64,000 nucleotides of DNA from Paracoccaceae bacterium (GTDB lineage Bacteria > Pseudomonadota > Alphaproteobacteria > Rhodobacterales > Rhodobacteraceae). The DNA lies in assembly GCA_020425085.1 (NCBI GenBank), contig JAGQRW010000015.1, positions 47,061 to 111,060 of the forward strand. The letters run 5' to 3'. The notes below the pieces were generated by a model. The model had not been told where the DNA came from. It worked only from the letters and a program-made list of their open reading frames with translations, and ran no database searches. Each line of letters starts with the position of its first letter. Within the stretch, counting starts at the first letter, position 1. The translations under genes and the position numbers were made by a program. Below, piece by piece: positions 36,048 through 45,278 of this stretch.

Positions 36048-36674
36048 CTATGCCACCGATAGGGGCTTGGTCAGCACAAGAAAGGTCATCATCCCGAACG
36101 GCGGCAGTTTGACCCGTTTTTCCAGCGACAGGTCTTTCTGCTTCAACACCGTCTCGATCGGGAAATCGGAATGCCAGCCGATCTGATTGGCAAAAGGTGC
36201 GGCAAATTTCTCCAGCACCGCCAGAACGCCCTTGGTGCGCACGAAATGGTTGGCGATGACGATCTTGCCGCCGGGTTTGCAGACCCGCGCCATCTCGGCC
36301 ATCACGGTTTCGGGATTTGGCACCACAGACAACACATGCATGGCGGCGATGGTATCAAAACTGTTGGTGTCAAAATCCAGATTGCGCGCGTCCATCTGCC
36401 TGAGTTCCGTAACCTGGGCAAGGCCAAGCCGCGCCACCCTTGCACGCGCCTTTTCCAGCATGTTCGGGCTGTAATCAATGCCGGTCACCTGCAATTCCCG
36501 GCCGTAATGCTGCAAGGACAGGCCGGTTCCGACACCAACCTCCAGAACCGAGCCGCCGCGATGGTTGATGTAGTAAACCGCGCGACGCCGCCCGATATTG
36601 GTGATGGCGCCGAATGTATGGTCATAGAACGGCGCCCAACGGGCATAGGAAGTTTGAACCGCGTTGATATCCAT
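36048..36674 (-). CDS. pmtA: Phosphatidylethanolamine N-methyltransferase
   Basis: A 208-residue SAM-dependent methyltransferase resembling Rhodobacter-type PmtA, which converts phosphatidylethanolamine to phosphatidylcholine by three methylations. SAM motif I is VLEVGVGTGLSLQHY, and the N-terminal YARWAPFYDHTFGAITNIGR segment is characteristic. The start at 36674 lies 1 base after the pssA stop codon, giving the operon order psd-pssA-pmtA. That order supplies its substrate directly. A ubiquinone-type methyltransferase is possible but context argues against it. Confidence 0.85.
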   Translation of the reverse strand: MDINAVQTSYARWAPFYDHTFGAITNIGRRRAVYYINHRGGSVLEVGVGTGLSLQHYGRELQVTGIDYSPNMLEKARARVARLGLAQVTELRQMDARNLDFDTNSFDTIAAMHVLSVVPNPETVMAEMARVCKPGGKIVIANHFVRTKGVLAVLEKFAAPFANQIGWHSDFPIETVLKQKDLSLEKRVKLPPFGMMTFLVLTKPLSVA

Positions 36675-36675
36675 C

Positions 36676-37431
36676 TTATGATTTTCCTTTTCCGCCATAG
36701 GGCGTCTTGTCAAACAGTTGCCAGACGACAACGGCGATATAGGCAAGGCAAAGCAGCATCAGGCTGATCCAGGCAAAGGTCAGGACCGCCGCCCCGACAA
36801 AGGCGACGCCGACCAGAAAGAACTTGACGTTCTCGCGTGAAATCCGGGTGGTCTTGAACGACCAGGTGGGGATGCGGCTGATCAGCAGATAGCCGATCAA
36901 CACCATGTAAAGGCTGACCAGAATATCCGGAATCACCACAAAATCGGGAAAGGCAAAGGCCAGATACATCGGCAACATCACCAAAAGCGCCCCCGCCGGG
37001 GCTGGCACGCCGGTGAAATAGGCACTGTCGTGATCGTTGTCGTCGGATTTGCTGTCAACATTGAAACGCGCCAGCCTGACCACGCAACAAACCGCAAACA
37101 CCAGCACCGAAAGCCAGCCGATGCTGCGGGTGTCCTGCAAGGTCCAGTAATAGACCACCAGCGCCGGTGCGACGCCGAAATTCAGGAAATCCGCCAGTGA
37201 ATCAAGTTCCGCACCCATCTTGCTGTCACTGCCCAACAGCCGGGCCAGGCGGCCGTCAACCCCGTCCAGGATGGCGGCAACGACGATCAGTTGCACCGCA
37301 TGCACATAGCTGCCCTGCACCCCGAACCGGATCGCGGTCAGCCCGGCACAGATAGCAACAATGGTCAGGATATTCGGCAATAGCTGGATCAGTGCCAGAT
37401 CGGTCTTTTTCCTGTCGCTGGTTTTCGGCAT
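36676..37431 (-). CDS. pssA: CDP-diacylglycerol--serine O-phosphatidyltransferase
   Basis: A 251-residue integral membrane enzyme that makes phosphatidylserine from CDP-diacylglycerol and serine. The CDP-alcohol phosphotransferase motif D-G-x2-A-R-x8-G-x3-D-x3-D is complete, with Asp59, Gly60, Ala63, Arg64, Gly73, Asp77 and Asp81. About seven to eight hydrophobic helices are visible. It starts 1 base after the psd stop codon and ends 1 base before pmtA, so the three are surely co-transcribed. Confidence 0.94.
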   Translation of the reverse strand: MPKTSDRKKTDLALIQLLPNILTIVAICAGLTAIRFGVQGSYVHAVQLIVVAAILDGVDGRLARLLGSDSKMGAELDSLADFLNFGVAPALVVYYWTLQDTRSIGWLSVLVFAVCCVVRLARFNVDSKSDDNDHDSAYFTGVPAPAGALLVMLPMYLAFAFPDFVVIPDILVSLYMVLIGYLLISRIPTWSFKTTRISRENVKFFLVGVAFVGAAVLTFAWISLMLLCLAYIAVVVWQLFDKTPYGGKGKS

Positions 37432-38118
37432 TTACGTATTTGCCTGATATTCTGTGGCCGGGCCAAGTTCAGCCAGCACCGTTTCGCCCGCAACCATGGT
37501 CTGGCCGATGCTGACCAGCGGCTCAACCCCATCCGGCAGATAGACATCAAGGCGCGAACCAAACCGGATCAGGCCAAATCTTTCGCCGGTCCGCATCCCC
37601 GCCCCCGGTGCGACGAAACAGACGATGCGCCTTGCCACCAGTCCGGCGATCTGTACCACCGCCAGTTCGCGCCCGTCATCAAGGCGCAGACACAGGCTGT
37701 TGCGTTCGTTATCGGCGCTGGCCTTGTCCAGCGAAGCGTTCAGGAACTTGCCCGGCCGATAGGCGACTTGCGTCACCTCGCTGGCGATCGGGATGCGGTT
37801 CACATGGCAGTTGAACACATTCATGAACACGCTGACGCGGGTCAGCGCCGCATCCGGCATGCCAAGCTCTGCCGGTGGCACTGCCGGTTCGATCAGCGAA
37901 ACCACCCCGTCCGCCGGGCTGACGATCAGCCCCGGACGGCCTGGCGGCACCCGCTCGGGGTCGCGGAAAAAGTAATAGCACCAGATGGTCAGAACAACGC
38001 CGATCCAGCCAAGCGGGGTCGCAATCAGAAACAGCACCACCGTTACCGCTGCAAAGATCGCGACAAACCTGATGCCTTCCCGGTGCATCGGCTTGATGAA
38101 AGTTGCAAGCATGTGCAT
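37432..38118 (-). CDS. psd: Phosphatidylserine decarboxylase proenzyme
   Basis: A 228-residue enzyme of the short archaeal-type PSD group, converting phosphatidylserine to phosphatidylethanolamine. Self-cleavage occurs at the Gly-Ser bond in the C-terminal [11 protein letters not shown] segment, making the pyruvoyl cofactor. The N-terminus has two membrane helices ([20 protein letters not shown] and [14 protein letters not shown]). The catalytic acid/His region is [11 protein letters not shown]. The start at 38118 (MHMLATF) could also be 6 bases further in. First gene of psd-pssA-pmtA. Confidence 0.93.
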   Translation of the reverse strand: MHMLATFIKPMHREGIRFVAIFAAVTVVLFLIATPLGWIGVVLTIWCYYFFRDPERVPPGRPGLIVSPADGVVSLIEPAVPPAELGMPDAALTRVSVFMNVFNCHVNRIPIASEVTQVAYRPGKFLNASLDKASADNERNSLCLRLDDGRELAVVQIAGLVARRIVCFVAPGAGMRTGERFGLIRFGSRLDVYLPDGVEPLVSIGQTMVAGETVLAELGPATEYQANT

Positions 38119-38348
38119 TCAGTGAATTCCCCCGGGATGATCCGTGGCGCATTCATAGGTCGGTTGACGGCCAATGCAAATGAATTCTCGGTCATGCCGC
38201 CCGGATCGGCCAAACTTCGCACCGCTGCCGCTGCTTTGGCCATTGCGTGGGACGATCTGTCTCAGTTCATGTCTGGATAAACCCGGCAGGCCGGGCGATA
38301 AGCATCTGAATGCACCCGAATACCGTCCGGGTACAAAGGGGGGGCAAG

Positions 38349-39488
38349 ATGCGTGACGCCGAAACAATTCATGACATCGCGGTAATAGGTGCCGGGATGG
38401 CCGGGGCCTCGGTCGCGGCGGAACTGGCCAAAGAGGCCGCGGTTCTGCTTTTGGAAATGGAAAACCAGCCCGGTTATCACACCACCGGGCGTTCCGCCGC
38501 CTTGTTCGTGCCCGGTTATGGACCTGCGCCGATCCGCGCCCTTACCCGGGCCTCGGCGGCGTTTTTTCATGCGCCGCCGGGTGGTTTTTGCCAGGCCGCG
38601 CTGTTGTCACCGCGCGACATCATGATGATCGCACGCGCCGATCAGGTCGACTGGCTGGATCAGCAGATTGCCGAACTGTCGGCCGAGGCGGAAATCCGGC
38701 GGCTGAATGCTGCTGAGGTGCGCCAGCATCTTCCCCTGTTGCGGCAAGGCTATGCCGAGGCGGGTTATCTGGACCGGGCCGGCAGCGATATTGATGTGGC
38801 GGCGCTGCATCAGGGTTATCTCGGAATGTTTAAAAGGGCGGGCGGCAGGCTGGTCACCGGTGCCGGGGTCAACCGGCTGGAATACGGCCCGGATGGCTGG
38901 CGGATCTTCACGGCCAACGGTACTTTCAAGGCCCGAAAGCTGGTCAATGCCGCCGGGGCCTGGGCCGATCAGATCGGCGCGCTGGCCGGGGCCGAACCGA
39001 TCGGCCTGGTTCCCAAGCGGCGCACCGCGCTGATCGTGGCACCACCGGCTGGCATCAAGGTCGATGACTGGCCGATGGTTGCCGATATCAACGAGGAATT
39101 CTACATGAAGCCCGATGCCGGGCGGTTGCTGATCTCGCCCGCCAATGAGGACCCCGAGGCACCGGGCGATGTGCAGCCGGATGAAATGGATGTGGCGATC
39201 TGCGTTGACCGGATCGAACGCGCCTTTGATCTGACCATCCGCCGGATTGAAAACAAATGGGCCGGACTGCGCAGTTTCGTGGCCGACAAGTCACCGGTGG
39301 CGGGGTTTGCAGGCGGCATCGACGGTTTTTTCTGGCTGGCCGGGCAAGGTGGATACGGCATCCAGACCGCCCCTGCCCTGTCACGGTTGGCGGCGGCACT
39401 GGTTCTGGGCAAGTCGGTGCCAGCGGACATTCTGGATCAGGGACTTGATGCACGCGATCTTTCGCCCGACCGCAGCGCCATTGGCTGA
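38349..39488 (+). CDS. FAD-dependent oxidoreductase (D-amino acid dehydrogenase/glycine oxidase-like)
   Basis: A 379-residue flavoprotein of the DAO superfamily. The nucleotide-binding motif is IAVIGAGMAGASVAAELA near residue 10, with the acidic residue at the end of strand 2 in LLEMENQPG. The C-terminal FFWLAGQGGYGIQTAPALSR segment is the flavin-contact region of this group. The start at 38349 follows a purine-rich AAGGGGGGGC stretch. It stands 110 bp or more from its neighbours and so may be monocistronic. The amine substrate is unknown. Confidence 0.85.
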   Translation: MRDAETIHDIAVIGAGMAGASVAAELAKEAAVLLLEMENQPGYHTTGRSAALFVPGYGPAPIRALTRASAAFFHAPPGGFCQAALLSPRDIMMIARADQVDWLDQQIAELSAEAEIRRLNAAEVRQHLPLLRQGYAEAGYLDRAGSDIDVAALHQGYLGMFKRAGGRLVTGAGVNRLEYGPDGWRIFTANGTFKARKLVNAAGAWADQIGALAGAEPIGLVPKRRTALIVAPPAGIKVDDWPMVADINEEFYMKPDAGRLLISPANEDPEAPGDVQPDEMDVAICVDRIERAFDLTIRRIENKWAGLRSFVADKSPVAGFAGGIDGFFWLAGQGGYGIQTAPALSRLAAALVLGKSVPADILDQGLDARDLSPDRSAIG

Positions 39489-39729
39489 GAAACCGCCAGG
39501 GGTTGCAACCCTTTGCATCGAAAGCGATGGTTGCCCGGCGATGCCGGGCAGGACTGACCGACCTTTTCCGGCAGGCATTCAGAACGGTGCCGCTATCGGT
39601 TCAACCATCCATCCCACCAATAGCGTCTATTCAGGCAATCGGTTTTTCAAACCGAATTCCGTTCACTATCATTCCCCCGAATGACCGCGCCCGGCATGGG
39701 TGCGGACCGTTTTGCAGGAGTTTTGAACT

Positions 39730-41298
39730 GTGACACGCCCGAATTTTCTATACCTCATCACCGATCAGCATCGCGCCGACTGGCTGGGCTGTTATGGCCA
39801 TCCGGTGGTTCGCACCCCCAATATCGACGCCATCGCCGCCAAAGGCACGCGGTTTGATAATTTCCACGTCGCCTCGCCGGTCTGCATGCCGAACCGTGCC
39901 AGCCTGATGACCGGGCGGATGCCCAGCATTCACGGGCTGCGCCACAATGGCTGTGTCTTGCCAAAACACGCCAACACCTTTGTCGATGTACTGCGTGCGG
40001 CCGGCTATCACACCGCCGCCATCGGCAAAAGCCATCTGCAACCGTTTTCCGATGTCGATATTCCGAACCGCGCGCCGATGCCCAAGGGCGAACAACTGAT
40101 CGCAGAAGCATGGAAAGACCTGCCGGGCGATTACGCCACCGAGGCCCCATCAAACTACGCCGGTGACGACCTTTACCAGATCAAGGCACCCTATTATGGC
40201 TATGCCCATGTCGAAATGATCACCCGCCACGGGGATCGCTGTGGCGGACATTATGAACAATGGTTCCGCGCACAGGCACCGAACTGGCAAGACCTCCGCG
40301 ACGATGCCAACCAGTTGCCGCACAACTATACCTGCCCGCAGGCTTACCGCACGCCGATCCCCGAGGAGTTGTACCCGACCACCTGGATTGCCGACCGCAC
40401 CATCGACTATATCGCCGGGCGCGAAAAGGTGGATGATCCGTTCTTTGCCTTTGTCTCGTTTCCCGACCCGCACCATCCGTTCAACCCGCCGGGCAAATAC
40501 TGGGACATGTATTCACCGGATCAGTTCAGCCTTGATCTGCCCTATCAGGCGCATCGGAACCCGACCCCGCCGATGCAGTTCCTGAATGCGCTTCATGATC
40601 AGGGCAAGCCGCCGTTCAATCCGTGGATGGCAATGTCCGAGGGCGATCAGGCGATCCGCGAGGCCATGGCGCTGAGCGCGGGCATGATCACCATGATCGA
40701 CGACCAGATCGGCCGGATCATCGCGGCGTTGAAGGCCAGCGGGCAGTATGAAAACACCGTGATCATCTTCAATTCCGACCACGGCGATTATCTTGGCGAT
40801 TTCAACATGCTGCTGAAAGGGCCGATGCCATCGCGCGCCATTACCCGTGTGCCGTTCATCTGGTCCGATCCCGAAATCCGCCGGGGTGGTGTCAGCGATG
40901 CGCTGGCCTCGACCATCGACATTCCGGCCAGCATTCTGGATCGCGCCGGTCTTGCGCCCTATAACGGCATGCAGGGCAGAAGCTTCACCGACGTGGTGCA
41001 ATCGGGCAAGACCGAACACCGTGATGAACTGCTGATCGAGCATAACGAGGCGTTTCCCGTACTTGGCCTTGAACGCCCGGCGCGGGTGCGCAGTCTGGTG
41101 ACCAGGAACTGGCGCTATACGCTTTATGGCGGTGAAAACTGGGGCGAACTTTATGATCTTGCCGCCGACCCGCATGAGACCGGCAACCTGTGGGACGATC
41201 CCGCACATGCATCGACACGCGCCCGTCTTGCCGAGCGGCTTGGTCACAACATGGCGGCCATCATGGACACCAGCCCAAGGGCCAACCGGTTTGCCTGA
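39730..41298 (+). CDS. Sulfatase / phosphonate monoester hydrolase family enzyme
   Basis: A 522-residue alkaline phosphatase-superfamily hydrolase of the formylglycine type. Cys52 lies in a C-M-P-N-R match to the C-x-P-x-R motif that is oxidised to formylglycine. Metal ligands include Asp12 and the later NSDHGDYLGDF segment. It begins at GTG 39730 with CAGGAG about 10 bases upstream. No signal peptide is visible, so it is probably cytoplasmic, as are choline sulfatases and phosphonate monoester hydrolases. It lies 42 bases before a TRAP permease gene, so its sulfate ester could be imported by that transporter. A formylglycine-generating enzyme is needed and is not in this window. Confidence 0.88.
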   Translation: MTRPNFLYLITDQHRADWLGCYGHPVVRTPNIDAIAAKGTRFDNFHVASPVCMPNRASLMTGRMPSIHGLRHNGCVLPKHANTFVDVLRAAGYHTAAIGKSHLQPFSDVDIPNRAPMPKGEQLIAEAWKDLPGDYATEAPSNYAGDDLYQIKAPYYGYAHVEMITRHGDRCGGHYEQWFRAQAPNWQDLRDDANQLPHNYTCPQAYRTPIPEELYPTTWIADRTIDYIAGREKVDDPFFAFVSFPDPHHPFNPPGKYWDMYSPDQFSLDLPYQAHRNPTPPMQFLNALHDQGKPPFNPWMAMSEGDQAIREAMALSAGMITMIDDQIGRIIAALKASGQYENTVIIFNSDHGDYLGDFNMLLKGPMPSRAITRVPFIWSDPEIRRGGVSDALASTIDIPASILDRAGLAPYNGMQGRSFTDVVQSGKTEHRDELLIEHNEAFPVLGLERPARVRSLVTRNWRYTLYGGENWGELYDLAADPHETGNLWDDPAHASTRARLAERLGHNMAAIMDTSPRANRFA

Positions 41299-41340
41299 TC
41301 TGCCGCCAATCAAAACGCAACGGCGAATACAGGCGCCAAA

Positions 41341-43311
41341 ATGATGCCGATGCAATCGAAAAAGGGCCGCAGCATGATTGGAACAAAACCGGCGGCAGAC
41401 AAATCCGTCGGGCTTCACGGCTGGAGCCAACGCAGCAGCAATCTGATTTCGGTGATTGCGGTGGCCTGCATGCTGACCGGCGCGATGGTGATCGTGACCG
41501 ATGTGCTGCTGCGATGGCTGTTCGGCGCGCCGATCATCGCGCTGAACGAGATCATGAGCCAGGTCTTTGCGGTGGCGGTCGCCGCAACGCTGCCGGTCGG
41601 GGTGGCGCGGCGGATCAACCTCAGGGTCGATCTGTTCGCGGCGCAAACCGGTTCGCGGCTGACCGCGTGGCTTACGGCGTTCGGGTCACTGTTGCTGCTC
41701 GTGTTTTTCCTGATCCTCGCCTGGCGGGTTTTTGGCATTGCGGTCAAGTTTCATCAGCAGGCCAGATACACCTCGATCCTGGCCTGGCCGCTGGCGCCGA
41801 CCTATTTCGCGGTGTTTGTCGCGCTTGCCGCCACGGTTCTGGTACAGGCGGGCATCGTCATCTTCGATCTATTGGCAGCAATCCGCACCCGGGGCGCGGA
41901 TGGTTCGACCCTGGTGGTCAAGACCATGGTCGGCGTTCTGGCCCTGACCCTGCTCGGTTTCGGCCTTTGGGCGGCGTTTGATTTCAAGGGCGCGAGCCAG
42001 GCGATGATGGCCGAACCGGGGCTGTTCGTGATGGTGGCCTTCGGGCTGCTTTGGCTTGGGGTGTTTGCGCAGCTTCCGCTGGCGGCGGTTTCCGGGCTGA
42101 TCGGGGTTTTCGGCACCGCCTTTTTTCTTGGCAACAAGGCGGCGGGCAATGTCTTCGCCACCGATGCCATGACCTTTCTGACCAATTCGCAGGTGGCGAC
42201 GCTGCCTTTGTTCCTGATGATGGGCAGTTTCGCCGCCACCGCCGGGATTTCGACCGACATCTACCGGCTGGCCAACGCCATTCTGGGGCGGGTGCGCGGC
42301 GGGCTGGCCTATGCCTCGGTCGCGGGCTGCGCCGGGTTTGGTGCGGTCTGCGGATCATCGGTCGCAACCGCCGCCACCTTCGGGCGGATCGCCCTGCCCG
42401 AGATGAAGAACCGCGGTTATGACGCGCGGCTTTCCAGCGGGGTAATCGCGGCGGGCGGCACGCTTGGCGCGCTGGTGCCGCCATCGGGGGCGATCATCCT
42501 GTTCGCGCTGCTGACCGAGCAATCCATCGGCACGTTGTTCATCGCGGCGATGATCCCGGCGGCGTTGGCGCTGTTTTTGTATTTCATCACCATCCGCGTG
42601 GTGATCTGGCTGCGGCCGGGCGCGGTGCCGGCAACCGAACCGGACGCCGGCGACGATCTGGGCGGGGCAATCATCGGCGCGCTGCCGGTAATGGTGCTGT
42701 TCGGCATTGTCGTCGGCGGCCTTTACGGCGGCGTGTTCACCGCCACCGAAAGCGCCGCGGTGGGTGCGGTCGGGGCGTTCGTGCTGGCGGCGGCGCGCGG
42801 CAAGATCAATCGCCAGACCGCACTGTCGGTGATGTCCGAAACCACGCTGACCACGGCGCTGATCTATGGGTTGATCTTTGGTGCGCTGATCTTCTCGTTC
42901 TTCGTCAACCTGGGGCAAGCGCCCGATATGGTGGTGGCGTGGATCGGCACGCTCGATGCGCGTCCGGTGGTGATCCTGATGGTGTTGCTGTTCCTCTACC
43001 TGCTTCTCGGTTCGGTGATGGACAGTTTCGCGGTGATGGTGATCACCGTGCCGATTGTCACGCCGTTGATCCTGAACCTTGGCTACGACATCACCTTCTG
43101 GGGTGTTTTGATGCTGGTGATCGTTGAAACCGGCATGATAACGCCGCCGTTCGGCCTTAACCTGTTCGTATTGAAAAGCATTCAGCCCGAGGTAAAGATC
43201 GGCCGGGTGATGCTGGGCGTGATCCCGTTCATCATCGCCGACGTGGTCAAGATCGTGCTTCTGGTGGCGTTCCCGGCACTGGCGCTATGGCTGCCATCCA
43301 CCATGAACTGA
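41341..43311 (+). CDS. Fused TRAP transporter permease (DctQM)
   Basis: A 656-residue protein that joins both TRAP membrane subunits. Residues ~30-210 are the DctQ-like part (VIAVACMLTGAMVIVTDVLL, GVARRINLRVDLF) and residues ~215-656 are DctM, ending with GMITPPFGLNLFVLKSI. The binding-protein gene at 43381-44385 is convergent, an arrangement different from the usual co-linear operon. The start codon is uncertain, with several in-frame ATGs from 41341 on. It is probably co-transcribed with the sulfatase. Confidence 0.88.
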   Translation: MMPMQSKKGRSMIGTKPAADKSVGLHGWSQRSSNLISVIAVACMLTGAMVIVTDVLLRWLFGAPIIALNEIMSQVFAVAVAATLPVGVARRINLRVDLFAAQTGSRLTAWLTAFGSLLLLVFFLILAWRVFGIAVKFHQQARYTSILAWPLAPTYFAVFVALAATVLVQAGIVIFDLLAAIRTRGADGSTLVVKTMVGVLALTLLGFGLWAAFDFKGASQAMMAEPGLFVMVAFGLLWLGVFAQLPLAAVSGLIGVFGTAFFLGNKAAGNVFATDAMTFLTNSQVATLPLFLMMGSFAATAGISTDIYRLANAILGRVRGGLAYASVAGCAGFGAVCGSSVATAATFGRIALPEMKNRGYDARLSSGVIAAGGTLGALVPPSGAIILFALLTEQSIGTLFIAAMIPAALALFLYFITIRVVIWLRPGAVPATEPDAGDDLGGAIIGALPVMVLFGIVVGGLYGGVFTATESAAVGAVGAFVLAAARGKINRQTALSVMSETTLTTALIYGLIFGALIFSFFVNLGQAPDMVVAWIGTLDARPVVILMVLLFLYLLLGSVMDSFAVMVITVPIVTPLILNLGYDITFWGVLMLVIVETGMITPPFGLNLFVLKSIQPEVKIGRVMLGVIPFIIADVVKIVLLVAFPALALWLPSTMN

Positions 43312-43325
43312 CGCCGGAAAGGTTA

Positions 43326-43357
43326 CGGGCCGCCCGGCGTATCTGCCGGGCGGCCCG
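43326..43357. terminator. Bidirectional terminator between convergent TRAP genes
   Basis: A perfect 13-bp stem starts CGGGCCGCCCGGC at 43326-43338 and is closed by its complement at 43345-43357, with a 6-nt loop. A short T-rich stretch (TATTTGTTTCC) follows on the plus strand. It separates the convergent dctQM and dctP genes. Confidence 0.8.
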
Positions 43358-43380
43358 CTATTTGTTTCCGGTTTGTCGGA

Positions 43381-44385
43381 TTACTTGGCCTTGGCCAGTT
43401 CTTCCTTGAACATCTCGACCAGCATCTCGCCATCCGGCACCCGCGAGGTGAACGCCGCCTCGATCCCCGGACCCATCTTGTCTTTCAGCGCCTGAACCTG
43501 TTCCGGGGTCGCCGTGGTGAAGGTCTGGCCTTCCTTGCTTTTCACGTAGTTCATCGCGCCGTTTTCCCAGCCGTCGATGAACTTGCCGGCGTTGCGCGAC
43601 GCCTCGCAGCCGGAATTGGCCAGGATCGCCGCCTGCCCTGCCTCGGGCAGGGAATCAAACTTGGCGCGGGTCATGAAGATCATGCCCACGGCCCCGCCGA
43701 ACGGCCCGAGGAAGTGATCGGTCAGAACCTCGTCCAGCTTGAAGGCGGGAAGCGCGGTAAAGTTGATCAGCATGCCATCCGCAGTGCCGCGTTGCAGCGC
43801 CTCATAGGCTTCGGGCAACTGGATCGACAATGGCGCGCCGCCATAAGCCTGAATGATCGCGGCGGCGGCCGGCTGGTTGGTCATGATCTTTTTGCCCGCA
43901 ACATCCGATATGTCGGTGATCGGCGCGTTTTTCAGGTGCACCGCGCCTTGCGGAAATTCGGCGAAGATCAAGGGCAGGATATCACCCATCTCGGCATCGA
44001 AGGCGCCGCGCTCCCACATCCGGCACATGGCGACCGAACCCTGTTCGGCGCTGTCGACGATCAGCGGCATCGTCGAAACCAGCGAGCGCGGGAACTTGCC
44101 CGGATTGAACACCGTCATGCCCCAGGTGATCTGCATCACGTCATCGGTCAGCCGGTCGTAGTAGTTGGCATGGTTGGCCAGCATCTGACCGTTGCGAAGC
44201 TCGACCACCACGGCACCCTTGGCGGCGGCGTTGACCCTGTCGGCCCAGGGCTGGAACAAGCCGCCAACCAGTGGGTTCTGCTCCACGTTGGTGGTGGTGA
44301 AAACCAGCGTTTCCTGTGCCATCGCACCACCTGAGAATATCGAAAGTGCCCCGACGACCAACGCCGGGAATGCAAGTTGTTTCAT
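43381..44385 (-). CDS. TRAP transporter substrate-binding protein (DctP family)
   Basis: A 334-residue periplasmic binding protein with a Sec signal (FPALVVGALSIFSGGAMA). DctP features are the segment SDVAGKKIMTNQPAAAAIIQ, LPEAYEALQRGTADGMLINF and the C-terminal helix. In the first of these the usual Arg of the carboxylate site appears replaced (KKIMT, where RxxG/N is common), hinting at an unusual ligand. The start at 44385 is set by the signal peptide. Convergent with dctQM, so the two are linked by function but separately transcribed. Confidence 0.87.
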   Translation of the reverse strand: MKQLAFPALVVGALSIFSGGAMAQETLVFTTTNVEQNPLVGGLFQPWADRVNAAAKGAVVVELRNGQMLANHANYYDRLTDDVMQITWGMTVFNPGKFPRSLVSTMPLIVDSAEQGSVAMCRMWERGAFDAEMGDILPLIFAEFPQGAVHLKNAPITDISDVAGKKIMTNQPAAAAIIQAYGGAPLSIQLPEAYEALQRGTADGMLINFTALPAFKLDEVLTDHFLGPFGGAVGMIFMTRAKFDSLPEAGQAAILANSGCEASRNAGKFIDGWENGAMNYVKSKEGQTFTTATPEQVQALKDKMGPGIEAAFTSRVPDGEMLVEMFKEELAKAK

Positions 44386-44540
44386 GGTTCGCTCCCTGAA
44401 TGTCTGGTCGCGCGTCTGTTCGGCGACCGCCGTTTGCAAAGACTACAGCTTTCCGGGTTCATTGAAAAATCCAACCCAGCGATAGGCAATATCCATCCGA
44501 TCAATAAATGATCTTGTGATCAGCGGGCCGACACGCCTTT

Positions 44541-45173
44541 TCAACCGGCGGTTTTCTGAAACACGCTGAACTGAAAATTCTGCCGGTTGCCCTTGGGGGT
44601 GATGTGCATGTGCCTGTGGGATTCAATCGGTTTGAACCGCCCCGGCAACTGCCGCTCGATCTCTGCGGCCAGGTCGTTTGGGGCATATCGCATCACCGGC
44701 AGGCCGGAACATTTCTCGGGGCCGTCATCGGCAAAGGTGGCGATGATGGCATGGCCGCCCGGTTCCAGCGCCTTGTCCAGCACCGCCAGATAGGCAGCGC
44801 GATCGGCAGGTTCGGTCAGGAAATGAAATACCGCCCGGTCATGCCAGACCCACCAACTTTGATCCGGGCAGAAGGTGGTGATGTCGGCCACCATCCATGC
44901 CACCTGATCGGCAGCCTCCCCCAGCCGCGCTCGGCTGGCTGCCAGCGCCGCCTCGCTGATATCAAGCACCGCAAGTGGCCCTGCCCCGAGGCCGAGCAGA
45001 TGATCAACCAGCCGCGAAGCGCCGCCACCCACATCGATCAGGGCCTGACCGGGGCCAAGATGGCGTGCCAGCAGATCAAGCGATACGGTCGGCGTCGCCT
45101 CGAACCAGGTCAGCGCCGTCTCGGGTCTGGCGTCGTAGACCTGGTTCCAGTGATCCGGGTCCGTGGTTGTCAT
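44541..45173 (-). CDS. Class I SAM-dependent methyltransferase
   Basis: A 210-residue methyltransferase. SAM motif I is IDVGGGASRLVDHLL, the acidic residue after strand 2 is in AVLDISEAAL, and motif III is GGHAIIATFADDGPEKCSG. The opening DHWNQVYDARPETALTWFE resembles a group related to thiopurine/tellurite-type methyltransferases. It stands alone between a TRAP binding-protein gene and a LysR gene. The acceptor is unknown. Confidence 0.83.
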   Translation of the reverse strand: MTTTDPDHWNQVYDARPETALTWFEATPTVSLDLLARHLGPGQALIDVGGGASRLVDHLLGLGAGPLAVLDISEAALAASRARLGEAADQVAWMVADITTFCPDQSWWVWHDRAVFHFLTEPADRAAYLAVLDKALEPGGHAIIATFADDGPEKCSGLPVMRYAPNDLAAEIERQLPGRFKPIESHRHMHITPKGNRQNFQFSVFQKTAG

Positions 45174-45278
45174 CCTGCCCCTCGCATCTGCATTGCTGCA
45201 TTTGAATATAGACCGGCAAACCGCCCGGCGACAGATCTGAAATTGCGGTCGCCCATCGACCGGCCGTCTTTGGCCCGC

